Positions 36,375 through 45,605 of a stretch of 64,000 nucleotides of DNA are shown one piece after another; the first letter of the stretch is position 1; each line of letters opens with the position of its first letter. Source of the DNA: Kordia aestuariivivens. GTDB taxonomy: Bacteria > Bacteroidota > Bacteroidia > Flavobacteriales > Flavobacteriaceae. The stretch is from assembly GCF_014397005.1 (NCBI RefSeq), contig NZ_JACGWS010000002.1, positions 372,001 to 436,000 on the forward strand, given 5' to 3'. The notes under the pieces are model-generated. The model was given only the letters and a program-made list of their open reading frames with translations, did not search any database and was not told where the DNA came from. The position numbers and the translations under genes were made by a program.

Positions 36375-36587
36375 ATGGAAGAAGAACAGTCATACGATCC
36401 ATTTCAATTACAATATGCGTCTAGCACGCGAAGATTTTCGTTACGAACAAAGCTGATGGCAATAGTGTTAGTATTTATCTTTGTCATGATTCCTTTATAT
36501 GAGATAAGTCCTGAGACTTTCAAGTTAAATCACATCACTCAATATGTTCCATGTCAAATAGGCATAATCTGTGGATGTTTCGGATAA
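36375..36587 (+). CDS. 70-aa membrane protein, unknown
   Basis: It begins 11 bases after bshB1. A hydrophilic start (MEEEQSYDPFQLQYASSTRR) leads to one membrane helix (KLMAIVLVFIFVMIPLYE) and a Cys-bearing tail (PCQIGIICGCFG). Operon position suggests translation. No family known. Confidence 0.45.
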   Translation: MEEEQSYDPFQLQYASSTRRFSLRTKLMAIVLVFIFVMIPLYEISPETFKLNHITQYVPCQIGIICGCFG

Positions 36588-36663
36588 TTATGGAGTTTTT
36601 TAAAAGCTAATCTTTTTAAAATCACACACATAAAAAACAAAGTAAAATAAGTTTTATAATTGC

Positions 36664-36694
36664 TTTGTATGAAATATAAAATATCCTATATTTG
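36664..36694 (+). promoter_or_regulatory. Bacteroidota-type promoter of the tRNA-His gene
   Basis: -33 TTTG at 36664-36667 and -7 TATATTTG at 36687-36694, separated by 19 bases. Both match the consensus of the Bacteroidota primary sigma factor (TTTG / TAnnTTTG), with the expected start near 36700, 11 bases before the tRNA. Confidence 0.8.
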
Positions 36695-36710
36695 CATCCG
36701 CAAAACAAAT

Positions 36711-36785
36711 GGTAATTGTAGCTCAGTTGGTTAGAGCATCGGTTTGTGGTACCGAGGGTCGCGGGTTCGAATCCCGTCTTTTACC
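36711..36785 (+). tRNA. tRNA-His (anticodon GTG)
   Basis: The D stem is GCTC/GAGC, the anticodon stem TCGGT/ACCGA holds loop TTGTGGT with GTG at 36746-36748, and the T arm is GCGGG-TTCGAAT-CCCGT. The extra G at 36711 facing C73 is the tRNA-His identity pair. Acceptor GTAATTG against CTTTTAC leaves two U-U mismatches in the middle (positions 5-68 and 6-67). Its 3' half, from the anticodon loop on, is the target of the insertion described below. Confidence 0.9.
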
Positions 36786-36789
36786 CTTT
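36744..36789 (+). repeat. Attachment-site direct repeat, left copy
   Basis: The 46 bases from the tRNA-His anticodon loop past its 3' end recur exactly at 47200-47245. A site overlapping the 3' half of a tRNA is the usual integration site of tyrosine-recombinase elements. Confidence 0.85.
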
Positions 36790-36791
36790 AT

Positions 36792-36818
36792 AAGTCGCTG
36801 AATTTCAGCGACTTTTTT
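36792..36818 (+). terminator. Terminator after tRNA-His
   Basis: AAGTCGCTGAA and TTCAGCGACTT pair perfectly and are followed by TTTT. Island-derived by position, since it lies inside the left repeat boundary. The following 36819-37105 is AT-rich spacer with no gene. Confidence 0.85.
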
Positions 36819-37105
36819 GTTTTTATATGTTTTTTTCTTTTATTAAAATTGCAATAAACAATACTCTTATAATTTAGTGCTTTAGATTTTTAGCGTTTAA
36901 TTATTTGATAATTAGATATTTATGATTTGGCGACCTTAGGATGGAATTTAACAATGCTAATTTATTATAGAGATATTACAAAATTCTTTAAATAGAGATT
37001 TAAAGAACAATAAAATGGTAAGTTATTCTATTTCAATAGCCTTGTGTTCTAAGCATTAGTTTGCTCAACAATCTATTTAGTATATTTGTTGAACACTTAT
37101 TATAT

Positions 37106-40100
37106 ATGAGATTTAGTTTAATAGTTCTCCTTTTTTTTATCGAAACTTTTACTTGTTTCTCACAAAATAGTAATACATATTACGAAAAAGCAAAAGAGCA
37201 GTATAATGCTGAACAGTACGAGCAATCTCTAGAAAATTTTCAATTAGCTAAACAGCAATTTCTAAATCAGCAAAACGCGTTAGATGTTGTTATTTGTCTA
37301 TCATATATTTCAAAGATTAAAAGTATTCAAAGTGATTATAACTCTTCTCTAGACTATAGTATTGAGGCTTTGTCTTATTTAAAGCATGGTGAAATTAACA
37401 ATGATAGTATGTATGCTGATTTAATGTCTGGAAAAGCTTTGAGTTTAAAGTTTCTAGGTCAGTTTCAGCAGGCTTATGTTATTACCGATTCATTAATCAA
37501 TCATTTAAAAGCAAAAAAAGAGACAGAAAAATACTTGGCTAATGCTTACCAAATTAAAAGTCGCGTAGAAATCGATTTAGGCAGGCATGATAGTTCAATT
37601 ATTTCGGCTAAAAAAGCGTTGTCATACACTAATGACCAAAATCAAGAACAAAAAGCAGCTCTATTAAATATTATAGGTGTTGGGTTTTATTTAAAAGATC
37701 AATTGGATAGTGCATTGTATTACTATAATGCATCTTATAAAATAAAGCAAGCTATAGATGCAGATAATTATCAACTTGCTATAGCAAAGTATAATATTGG
37801 TATTGTGTATGAAGATTTAGGCGATTATGATAAAGCTATCGAGTTTTATAATAAGGCAGCTAAGTATGATTTATCAGATAGAGGAGAAGAGATCGGTTTT
37901 CTTTCAGATATTTATGTGGCACTTACAAACACCTATTTTAGTAAGAATGATCTTGAAAAAGCAGAAGAGTATGCCGAAAAAGCATTACAAATTGCTATTA
38001 GAAGGTATGGAGAAAATAGCCCAAATACGAGTTTTGCATATATAGCCTATTCAAATATTTTTGAATTAAAAGGAGATTATAAAAAGAGTATTGAATATGT
38101 CAAAAAGGCACTTGAAATACGAAGAAATACCTATGGAGCCAACCATAGATGGACAGCAGAGAGTTTGTTGTCCATTTCTGAAAATCAAGTAGAACTGAAG
38201 CGTTTTACTGAAGCCGAAAAAAATTACAACGAAGTCATTACCATTGCAAAGTCTATTAATAATAAGCTTGTTCAAGCGTACGCAGAAATTGGATTAGGAA
38301 CCATTTATATTGAAACGAATCAGCATGATTTGGCTATAGCAGCTTTAAAAGCAGCAAAGGGGAAATTTATAACGACGTATGGAAATTATCACGAGACGCA
38401 TTTAAGGGTATTAGTGCTCGAAGCAGAAAATTATTTCAAAAAAGGGGCTCCAGAGACTGCATTACAAATTATTGAAGTTATAAAAGCGAATGCTAAAAAC
38501 TCTAATTTGTTTTATGGTTTAGATGCATTGACATTAGAGTTAAACATCGCTTTACATGATTATAATGAGTCAGGAGACTTGAAACTTCTTGAAAAAAACA
38601 TTCAGAATATTGATGATGCAATACAATTAATATTCAAAATCAAGAAAGATTACCCAAGCAGTAAATCAAGGATTTATGTTAATAATAGCATGAATTATTT
38701 TGTAGCTAAAGCCATTGAAGCATCTTATATATTATATAATTCAACTCATGATTTCATGTATGTTGAAAAAGCTTTTGAGTTATCTGAACTCAATAGAAGT
38801 AGTGCGCTCGTTGCAGGAGTACAAGATGTTCGATTTAAAAAAATGGCAAATGTTCCTCAAGCCTTATTACTAAAAGAAAACAAGCTAAATCATGAGTTAG
38901 CGCGTCTAAAAAAAGAAATTTATTATGAAGAAAATGCTGAAGAGACAGATCGCGAATATGTAGACGAGCTGTTAAGTAAGCAGCTTATTTGTAGAACAGC
39001 ATTAGATAGTCTTTTCACAAAAATTGAAATAGAACATCCTAAATATTATCAGTTAAAATATAGTGAGAAAGGGATTGGTATTAAGGAACTTCAAAATAAC
39101 ATATTAAAAGATGATGAAACCGTAATCGAATATTTCTTAGGGGAAAATCAAGTCTATGTTTTTACAATATCTAAATCTGAAATTAACTTTATTGAGCTTC
39201 CAAAAGCGCAAAACATTCTTTCTGTTTTGCAAGTATTTAGGGAACGATTAAATAAAAGAGAAGATCTTACGCAGCAATCAAAAACCTTATATAAGCTGTT
39301 AGTAAAAGATTTAAATGTAGACACAAAGCGATTGATTATAATTCCTGATAAAGAATTAAACCATTTACCATTTGAAGCTTTAATAAAAGATGATGCTTTT
39401 TTAGTAGAAAACTATATCATTTGTTATTCGGGTTCAGCAAGTTTATTAAAAACACAACAAGACCATTTTTTTGACTTTAAATTCACAAGGAATTGGGTTG
39501 GTTTTGCACCAGAATTTAAAACAAATAACGCGCTCACTTCAAGTAAAATAGAAATAGAAGCTGTGGCTAAATTAATGAGAGGAGATACGTTTTTAGGTGA
39601 ACAAGCTACGGTAGAAAGTTTCATAAAGTCTACTCAAAATTCTTCTATTTTGCATTTAGCAACTCATGCAGAAATTGATAAGGTCAATCCATTATACAGT
39701 AAGTTAATATTTGCCCAAGATTCAGTGTTAACAGCTTCAGATATTTACACCTTACCAATTAATGCCGAATTAGCGGTTTTAAGTGCTTGCGAAACAGGAT
39801 TTGGTAAGTTAGAAAAAAGCGAAGGTGTAATGAGTATGTCTAGAGCATTTCAATATGCTGGAGTTAGAAGCACAGTGATGAGTCTATGGAAAGTACCAGA
39901 TAAAGAAACATCGCAAATAATGGTGTCCTTTTACACCTATTTAAAATCGGGAACACCAAAAAATAAGGCTTTACAACTTGCAAAACTAGAGTATCTAAAT
40001 ACTGTAGAAGACTCTTTTTTAAAACACCCTTTTTATTGGGCAGGTTTTGTGCTTTCGGGAGATATATCGCCTATTGAAACTGGGACTAATTATTGGTGGT

Positions 40101-40168
40101 TACTTTTTATTGTAATCCCTCTTTTTTTAATTATTCTAAGAAAACAATTAATCAAGATTTTCGATTAA
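37106..40168 (+). CDS. CHAT-domain protease-like protein with TPR repeats
   Basis: 1020 residues from ATG 37106 (an upstream TTG at 37061 would add 15 residues ahead of the signal). Order: signal peptide (MRFSLIVLLFFIETFTCFSQ); about ten tetratricopeptide repeats over roughly 30-480; a coiled-coil linker; a CHAT domain over about 680-985; one C-terminal transmembrane helix with a basic end. The caspase-type dyad is present: His854 in HLATHAEI and Cys895 in VLSACETGFG. So it should be an active peptidase of the caspase/separase (CHAT) clan exposed to the periplasm. Its 3' end overlaps the convergent anti-sigma gene by 21 bases. Confidence 0.9.
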   Translation: MRFSLIVLLFFIETFTCFSQNSNTYYEKAKEQYNAEQYEQSLENFQLAKQQFLNQQNALDVVICLSYISKIKSIQSDYNSSLDYSIEALSYLKHGEINNDSMYADLMSGKALSLKFLGQFQQAYVITDSLINHLKAKKETEKYLANAYQIKSRVEIDLGRHDSSIISAKKALSYTNDQNQEQKAALLNIIGVGFYLKDQLDSALYYYNASYKIKQAIDADNYQLAIAKYNIGIVYEDLGDYDKAIEFYNKAAKYDLSDRGEEIGFLSDIYVALTNTYFSKNDLEKAEEYAEKALQIAIRRYGENSPNTSFAYIAYSNIFELKGDYKKSIEYVKKALEIRRNTYGANHRWTAESLLSISENQVELKRFTEAEKNYNEVITIAKSINNKLVQAYAEIGLGTIYIETNQHDLAIAALKAAKGKFITTYGNYHETHLRVLVLEAENYFKKGAPETALQIIEVIKANAKNSNLFYGLDALTLELNIALHDYNESGDLKLLEKNIQNIDDAIQLIFKIKKDYPSSKSRIYVNNSMNYFVAKAIEASYILYNSTHDFMYVEKAFELSELNRSSALVAGVQDVRFKKMANVPQALLLKENKLNHELARLKKEIYYEENAEETDREYVDELLSKQLICRTALDSLFTKIEIEHPKYYQLKYSEKGIGIKELQNNILKDDETVIEYFLGENQVYVFTISKSEINFIELPKAQNILSVLQVFRERLNKREDLTQQSKTLYKLLVKDLNVDTKRLIIIPDKELNHLPFEALIKDDAFLVENYIICYSGSASLLKTQQDHFFDFKFTRNWVGFAPEFKTNNALTSSKIEIEAVAKLMRGDTFLGEQATVESFIKSTQNSSILHLATHAEIDKVNPLYSKLIFAQDSVLTASDIYTLPINAELAVLSACETGFGKLEKSEGVMSMSRAFQYAGVRSTVMSLWKVPDKETSQIMVSFYTYLKSGTPKNKALQLAKLEYLNTVEDSFLKHPFYWAGFVLSGDISPIETGTNYWWLLFIVIPLFLIILRKQLIKIFD

Positions 40169-40858
40169 AGTCTTCGCCTCTTTAGATTTAAATTTAGATT
40201 GAGAAAGTAACTGTTTTAGTGTTTTTTTAGAGGCATCAATATTGTTATCTTTTAAATATGCTAGTGATAAATACCATAAATTTCGGTCTTGTAACGTATC
40301 CGTATTTTTAACATTTGTTTCCAGTATTTTTATGGCCTCACTAGTCTTATTTAATTGCAATAGCGTGTTCGCTTTATAGAATAAAATTGTCGTGTTTCGT
40401 TCTTCGTTTAAAATTGTATTAAAATATAGAATTGCGTTTTCATAATCTTTAGCTTCATAAGCCTTAAAAGCTTTAGATTTTATATCATCTTTATATTCGC
40501 CTCTAACTATAGGCTGTACTATATTCCTGTAAGGTTCAAAATAAGAAGCATAAAGATCTTCTGTACTATTTAATTGCGTTTTAGAAAAGAATAGCCACGA
40601 AATCCCAAGTAAAATTAGTAAACTAGCTGCTGCCATCCAAGGTTTAAAACGAGGCTTATTTTTAGTTGTATCCCAATTTTGAATTTCTTTTTTTAGTTGT
40701 TCTCGATCATTTAAAACTAAAGTATCTTGTAATTCTTTCTGGAATTCGAACTCTTCTTTAAAGTCACTATCATCTGCTAATAATGTATTAAATGCTTGCA
40801 ACTCTTCTTTAGAAAGTGTTCCATCAAAATATTTTAGTATATAGTCCGATTTATCCAT
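40148..40858 (-). CDS. Putative anti-sigma factor with TPR tail
   Basis: A 236-residue protein. The N-terminal part (MDKSDYILKYFDGTLSKEEL) resembles the short cytosolic helix bundle of anti-sigma proteins; one membrane helix follows (KPWMAAASLLILLGISWLFF). The outside domain has two or three TPR-like hairpins (KAFKAYEAKDYENAILYFNT; FYKANTLLQLNKTSEAIKIL). It starts three bases after the sigma gene, so the pair is cotranscribed. The TPRs could receive the signal from the CHAT-TPR protein. That link is an inference. Confidence 0.65.
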   Translation of the reverse strand: MDKSDYILKYFDGTLSKEELQAFNTLLADDSDFKEEFEFQKELQDTLVLNDREQLKKEIQNWDTTKNKPRFKPWMAAASLLILLGISWLFFSKTQLNSTEDLYASYFEPYRNIVQPIVRGEYKDDIKSKAFKAYEAKDYENAILYFNTILNEERNTTILFYKANTLLQLNKTSEAIKILETNVKNTDTLQDRNLWYLSLAYLKDNNIDASKKTLKQLLSQSKFKSKEAKTLIENLD

Positions 40859-40861
40859 TTC

Positions 40862-41404
40862 TTAACCGTTAATTATTTTTTTTAAAGATTTTAAACACCT
40901 TGATTTTTGGCTTTTTGCTACATCCTTGTTATTATAATTCAATTCTTCTACAATTTCATCTAATGTAAAACCTCTCATATAAAATAGATTTAGTAACGTT
41001 CTACATTGCATACCTAAACTCGTAAATGCTGTTTGCAATTGCCTTTGTCTCGTATTAAAATTGTAATCAATATCAGTTATTTCTAATTCCTCAAAATCAT
41101 TTGTTTCTTTGGTCGAATGAATTAAATGTAACTTCTTCTTTTCTTTTAAACGTTTATAAAACATGTATTTCCCAATACTAAAAAGATACGTTTTCAATTC
41201 GCTTTTTAAATTATCTAAATGGCCTTTTAATGCATTTTCACGTAATGCAATAATGGCATCTTGATATATATCTAGCGCATCTTCATTATCAATCGTATAC
41301 GTTTTAGCAAAACCTATAAAAGCAGACTTATGTTTTAAGTAAACCGATTTTAAAACGGACTTATCATCATTTTTAAGTGCCTCTAATATTTTGCTCTCTA
41401 TCAT
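40862..41404 (-). CDS. ECF-type RNA polymerase sigma factor
   Basis: A 180-residue protein. Region 2 is within KSAFIGFAKTYTIDNEDALD and IYQDAIIALRENALKG; region 4 ends the protein with LGMQCRTLLNLFYMRGFTLD then EIVEELNYNNKDVAKSQKSR, the helix-turn-helix. No region 3, so it is group IV. It is partner to the membrane anti-sigma protein. It is divergent from the exported proteins at 41544 onward, whose promoters it might read. Confidence 0.85.
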   Translation of the reverse strand: MIESKILEALKNDDKSVLKSVYLKHKSAFIGFAKTYTIDNEDALDIYQDAIIALRENALKGHLDNLKSELKTYLFSIGKYMFYKRLKEKKKLHLIHSTKETNDFEELEITDIDYNFNTRQRQLQTAFTSLGMQCRTLLNLFYMRGFTLDEIVEELNYNNKDVAKSQKSRCLKSLKKIING

Positions 41405-41543
41405 TCAGTATTTAATTGCTTTTAATGTAAACATCTAAGTAAAGATTTTTTTTTAATTAATTGATGTTTACTTTTTAAAAATAACAACATAAAGGAGTAG
41501 TGTTAACAAATTGAAACTTAAAAATAATATAAATGTAATCACA

Positions 41544-43466
41544 ATGAAAAACTCAGAAAACAAAAACACCATGAAACACTTTAATACGAATCTTTATTTA
41601 ATACTATTCTTTATAGGATGCTTTGTCGGATTTCAACCTTCAATGTATGCACAAGCAAGTTTAGCTGCAGAAAACAGGATTGATGATATTGTTGTAACTA
41701 CAAATGATGGAGAGGAAAAAACATACTCCGTTTTTAGAGATGCTGTAATAACAGATCAATATTTTTATATGCCTAATAGTCTTGAAGTTACAAAGACTAA
41801 AGATACAGATGGAAATGAAGTTCCAGATTTAGCATTGCTACGTTATCAATACGATAATGGTGATGGAACTGTGGAAGGAGGTATTTTACAAGGTACAATG
41901 ACGATGGCTGCCGAACCAGAGGTTATTGAAACTATGAAAGAATATATCCTAAAAAAAGTTCAAAAAATTGAACAAGCAAAAAGACCTCAATTGAGAAAAA
42001 AAATTGGAGATATCAGATTATCTGCAATACCACTTCAAGAATGTGAATTTAGAATACTCACTAATAAAGGAGAGTTTTTAGGAAACCCAGATACTAAAAC
42101 CGCTTTTCAAGGACCATTAATTGCAAATCAAAAAATGGGATTTAGTCTAAATCTAAATGCATTGGGAGCAGCAGTTATTTCAGAGCTAGCAACAGGAAAA
42201 GGTGGAATTCTAATTCAAGTTAAAATGAAGTATAGAGGATTAACACCTCCTTGTGGATATAGCATAGAAGCATCATGGAAGAATGTGTATAAATTCTATG
42301 AAGAACAAACCAAAAAGGAAGGCGGTATAAGTTTTTGGAAATTCAAATTTGGAGGCACCAAAACCAAGAACAAATTAATAGAAAGCCTTGAACAAACAAA
42401 CGATATTAAAATTGAACGAATTAAATGTGATACAATTGCTAATTCTCTTGAAGATCAGCATTTTCAAAAGTTAAAAGATAAGATAGAGAATGAAGTCATG
42501 AGTAAAGAGTATCAAGAGAGAGAAGCACATTTAAACCAATTGCAATCTATGTTTGCAAGTACTGAAGATGATGATATAAAAAAGAAATTATTAGATAAAA
42601 TTACAGACGCCGAAAAAGCCATACAGTTTGGATATCAAAACTCAGTGAAAAATGTTAACAAGAGAAAAGAAGGTTCAGTTTCTTATGATTCTAGAACTCA
42701 ATTTCTTGAATCTCGGACAACTAACTTCTTTAGTGTAATTGGGTTTTCAAAGTTTAATATGACAGAAGAAGAGTTAAAAGAAAAAGGTCATATTATAGAT
42801 ATTAATGCAAATGATGCTTTTCCATACATAGCAATAGGATTACTAGATATACCACCAAGTTTTGATTTAAGATCGTTAGCCCTAGATATAAGTTATACAA
42901 ATAGTGAAGGTAAAATACATAGTGAAGCTGCTAAATGGACACAAGATAAAGGCTGGACAAACTTTAAAGGTGCTAAAATTGAGTATATACGGTTTAATTT
43001 GATAGGCGAAAAAGATATTGAAAAACGAAATGAGCCTAAGTTCAAAATTAAACTACAAGTGCTCTCAAAGGTATTTAATAGTGATTTTATTATCGAAAAG
43101 GAAGTACAACTAGAACAAGGGAATAAAAATATGGATGCCTTAGGGGTACTTACAAGGCAGATATTAATTGATGGTAGCTCTTTAGATTTTTATAGAATAA
43201 CAGGAGATAAAGCAGATTTGGATTATGCCGAAGTCAAGTTTAAAAGTGGAGGTTTAAGTATTAAAAAAACCATAAGACCTTATGTTGAAAATGGAACTTA
43301 TGGTCCTCCTAATCCTATTGTTATTTTAATGCCAAAAGACGACAACTCCATGTCTAGTAAAGTAACGTTTATGACAATTAAAAATAAAATAGAAAAAACA
43401 GAATTAATAGAATTAGGTCAAAATACATTGTCAAATCAAGATTGGAGAACTTTTAATAATGACTAA
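41544..43466 (+). CDS. Large secreted protein, family not recognised
   Basis: 640 residues from ATG 41544 (alternative ATG 41571, MKHFNTNLYLILFF). The signal peptide ends near MYAQA. The N-terminal domain contains VFRDAVITDQYFYMPNSLEV and ALLRYQYDNGDGTVEGGILQ, which recalls aromatic-rich periplasmic beta domains. The middle has a long charged helix (HFQKLKDKIENEVMSKEYQE). The C-terminal half is again beta-rich. No function can be assigned. It overlaps the next ORF's possible upstream start, so the two are translationally close. Confidence 0.7.
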   Translation: MKNSENKNTMKHFNTNLYLILFFIGCFVGFQPSMYAQASLAAENRIDDIVVTTNDGEEKTYSVFRDAVITDQYFYMPNSLEVTKTKDTDGNEVPDLALLRYQYDNGDGTVEGGILQGTMTMAAEPEVIETMKEYILKKVQKIEQAKRPQLRKKIGDIRLSAIPLQECEFRILTNKGEFLGNPDTKTAFQGPLIANQKMGFSLNLNALGAAVISELATGKGGILIQVKMKYRGLTPPCGYSIEASWKNVYKFYEEQTKKEGGISFWKFKFGGTKTKNKLIESLEQTNDIKIERIKCDTIANSLEDQHFQKLKDKIENEVMSKEYQEREAHLNQLQSMFASTEDDDIKKKLLDKITDAEKAIQFGYQNSVKNVNKRKEGSVSYDSRTQFLESRTTNFFSVIGFSKFNMTEEELKEKGHIIDINANDAFPYIAIGLLDIPPSFDLRSLALDISYTNSEGKIHSEAAKWTQDKGWTNFKGAKIEYIRFNLIGEKDIEKRNEPKFKIKLQVLSKVFNSDFIIEKEVQLEQGNKNMDALGVLTRQILIDGSSLDFYRITGDKADLDYAEVKFKSGGLSIKKTIRPYVENGTYGPPNPIVILMPKDDNSMSSKVTFMTIKNKIEKTELIELGQNTLSNQDWRTFNND

Positions 43467-43488
43467 ATATGCTCTTAAATATTGTATT

Positions 43489-45585
43489 ATGAAACATACT
43501 ATAAAAGTTATCATATTATTTTTTTGCTTATTGGTTTCAGGTTCATTATTCGCACAAAATACCCAAAGTGCACAAACTAATAAAAAACCAAAAACCACTA
43601 AAAAAAGTATAAAAAGTATTATAGGTTATAAAAGACCTTCAGCACGCTCAACAACTACTTCTAGTAGTTTGTATCAACGAAATTATATGCCATTTAACAA
43701 AAAAAAGGTATGGGTTCTAGGTACAAATAAATCTGTTGGACATTGGGATATACCTCAGTCAACAGAAATCAAGCCTACTTATAAGAATAAACAAAAGTAT
43801 GTACATACGGTAACGTTTAACTCCTATAAGTCATATAAATCAGTTGCTAGATCTAAAGCTCACATTCCACAAAAAGAATTTAATGTTAAAAATTATATTC
43901 CTCATACTAACTGGATTTCAAAAACAACTGATGGAGGTAATGTTACAATGGAAGGTGTTCTAGGTAAGACAAATGTTTACTACCATAAAAACATTAATCT
44001 TTTTGTTATTGGGTTAGTGGGTAAAGATAAATATGACAATTTAGAAGTCAAAAAACAGACAGATCATATCATAGTTACAGACACATTATTTATTCCTCTT
44101 TCTGCTCGTGGTTTTATGAATATGAAACGAAATTCTAAAGCAAAGAAAACTACAACAAATAGAGGTCAAGGTCGTCCTTCTAAAGTAGACCTTAGAGGGA
44201 GATTTCAAATTGGAAATAGAAGTTATATTAAAATTATTGCTGGTACTATACTGTATGAAAAACCAATCCAATTATCAAGCGTTTGGAGTTCTCCTACTGA
44301 TTTTGTTTTCTCGTCACAGAAAATCAAGTATCAATCTCCTTATAAAGGACTAAATACAAATGAACTTACACCATCACCACCGCTTTGGGTATATGATAAT
44401 TCTGTTAAACTATATATAGATCCATTTAAAGAAAATGAAGGACTCCTTTTAAATAGATTATACATAGAAATCCTTGGTCAAATAGCAACTGAATTACAAA
44501 ATCCTAGCGAAAGTTATTGGGAAAAAGACAAGAGGTTAGCGCAATTTCAAACCTATAGAAGTAAAATAAATACAGACATACTAAGAGGTGATGTTGAATA
44601 TCATAGTCTTTATAAAGAATATTGCGATACGTTTGATAGAAAATATAACAAAGACAAAATTAATGAAGATAGATCAATAGGAAGCCTTAAAATTCTTGTA
44701 GATGGTAATATTAACGATTTGCCCCAAAAGGCATTCAAATATTACGCTATACCTACTAAGGCAACACTTTTACCAGTTAAAAATGAAGCTACAGGAACGT
44801 TAGATAAGTTAGGAGATGTTTATTATAACGCTACTGGAGACTCAAAGTTTTCATTAACTATTGAATCTAAATTAGGCTATAATTCTGAAAAATTTACTGC
44901 GGCTGGTCAAGTATTACATACAAAAGGGTTGGTTTTAGAAAAAAATCCTCCCAAAGCCTTACTAGAAATAAATGCACAACCTCTAAAAGCAAATGGCAAA
45001 ACTATTGGTAGAATAATACCTATTGGCAATCAAATTCTTCGTTTTGAGTTTGACCTAGTTGAAGAAAATTTAAGCTTGTTGAAATTATTTCTTGCTAATG
45101 ATAATACTTTTAATTTAGATTATAAAACTGGTCAAGGGCAAAAAGAAGATAATCAAGAAATAACTCTTGAAATTCCTGAATCTATTTTAAAACAATTAGA
45201 CTATACTGATCTGATAAATGAATTTAATGTAGTAGAAAGTAATACATCTACACTCATTGATGCTATTAAAATAACAAGCAATTTATCGCCTGTTTTAAAA
45301 GATACTGGAGAAGGTACTTTAAAATATATAGAAATATCCTTAGAGTTTTTATTTGAAGATAAAACCGTATTTCGAGGACCTAAAAGGTTTTCTTCACATT
45401 CTGTAAAAGGCTCAGAAGATGAGGTTAATTTCATGAAATATTCAGACAATTATACAATTAAAGTAACTGGTACTGCATACTATGAATTTGGTCATAGAGA
45501 TATTATAAAAGATAATTCCTTTACCAACACTAAATTTATTACACTCCAAGAAAGCATGTTTAAAAGTAATAAGACAAAAGAATAA
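43489..45585 (+). CDS. Large secreted protein, second unrecognised family
   Basis: 698 residues from ATG 43489, where a signal peptide begins (MKHTIKVIILFFCLLVSGSL, FAQ); an ATG at 43459 would bury that signal. After a Lys/Ser/Thr-rich linker (KKPKTTKKSIKSIIGYK), the protein is beta-rich and repeatedly mentions VTDTLFIPLSARGFM, PSPPLWVYDNSVKLYIDPFK and VETKVTGTA-like blocks. No catalytic motif is seen. Together with 41544 and 45606 it forms a three-gene exported set inside the island. Confidence 0.7.
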   Translation: MKHTIKVIILFFCLLVSGSLFAQNTQSAQTNKKPKTTKKSIKSIIGYKRPSARSTTTSSSLYQRNYMPFNKKKVWVLGTNKSVGHWDIPQSTEIKPTYKNKQKYVHTVTFNSYKSYKSVARSKAHIPQKEFNVKNYIPHTNWISKTTDGGNVTMEGVLGKTNVYYHKNINLFVIGLVGKDKYDNLEVKKQTDHIIVTDTLFIPLSARGFMNMKRNSKAKKTTTNRGQGRPSKVDLRGRFQIGNRSYIKIIAGTILYEKPIQLSSVWSSPTDFVFSSQKIKYQSPYKGLNTNELTPSPPLWVYDNSVKLYIDPFKENEGLLLNRLYIEILGQIATELQNPSESYWEKDKRLAQFQTYRSKINTDILRGDVEYHSLYKEYCDTFDRKYNKDKINEDRSIGSLKILVDGNINDLPQKAFKYYAIPTKATLLPVKNEATGTLDKLGDVYYNATGDSKFSLTIESKLGYNSEKFTAAGQVLHTKGLVLEKNPPKALLEINAQPLKANGKTIGRIIPIGNQILRFEFDLVEENLSLLKLFLANDNTFNLDYKTGQGQKEDNQEITLEIPESILKQLDYTDLINEFNVVESNTSTLIDAIKITSNLSPVLKDTGEGTLKYIEISLEFLFEDKTVFRGPKRFSSHSVKGSEDEVNFMKYSDNYTIKVTGTAYYEFGHRDIIKDNSFTNTKFITLQESMFKSNKTKE

Positions 45586-45605
45586 ATACATTTAAAACTC
45601 ACATT

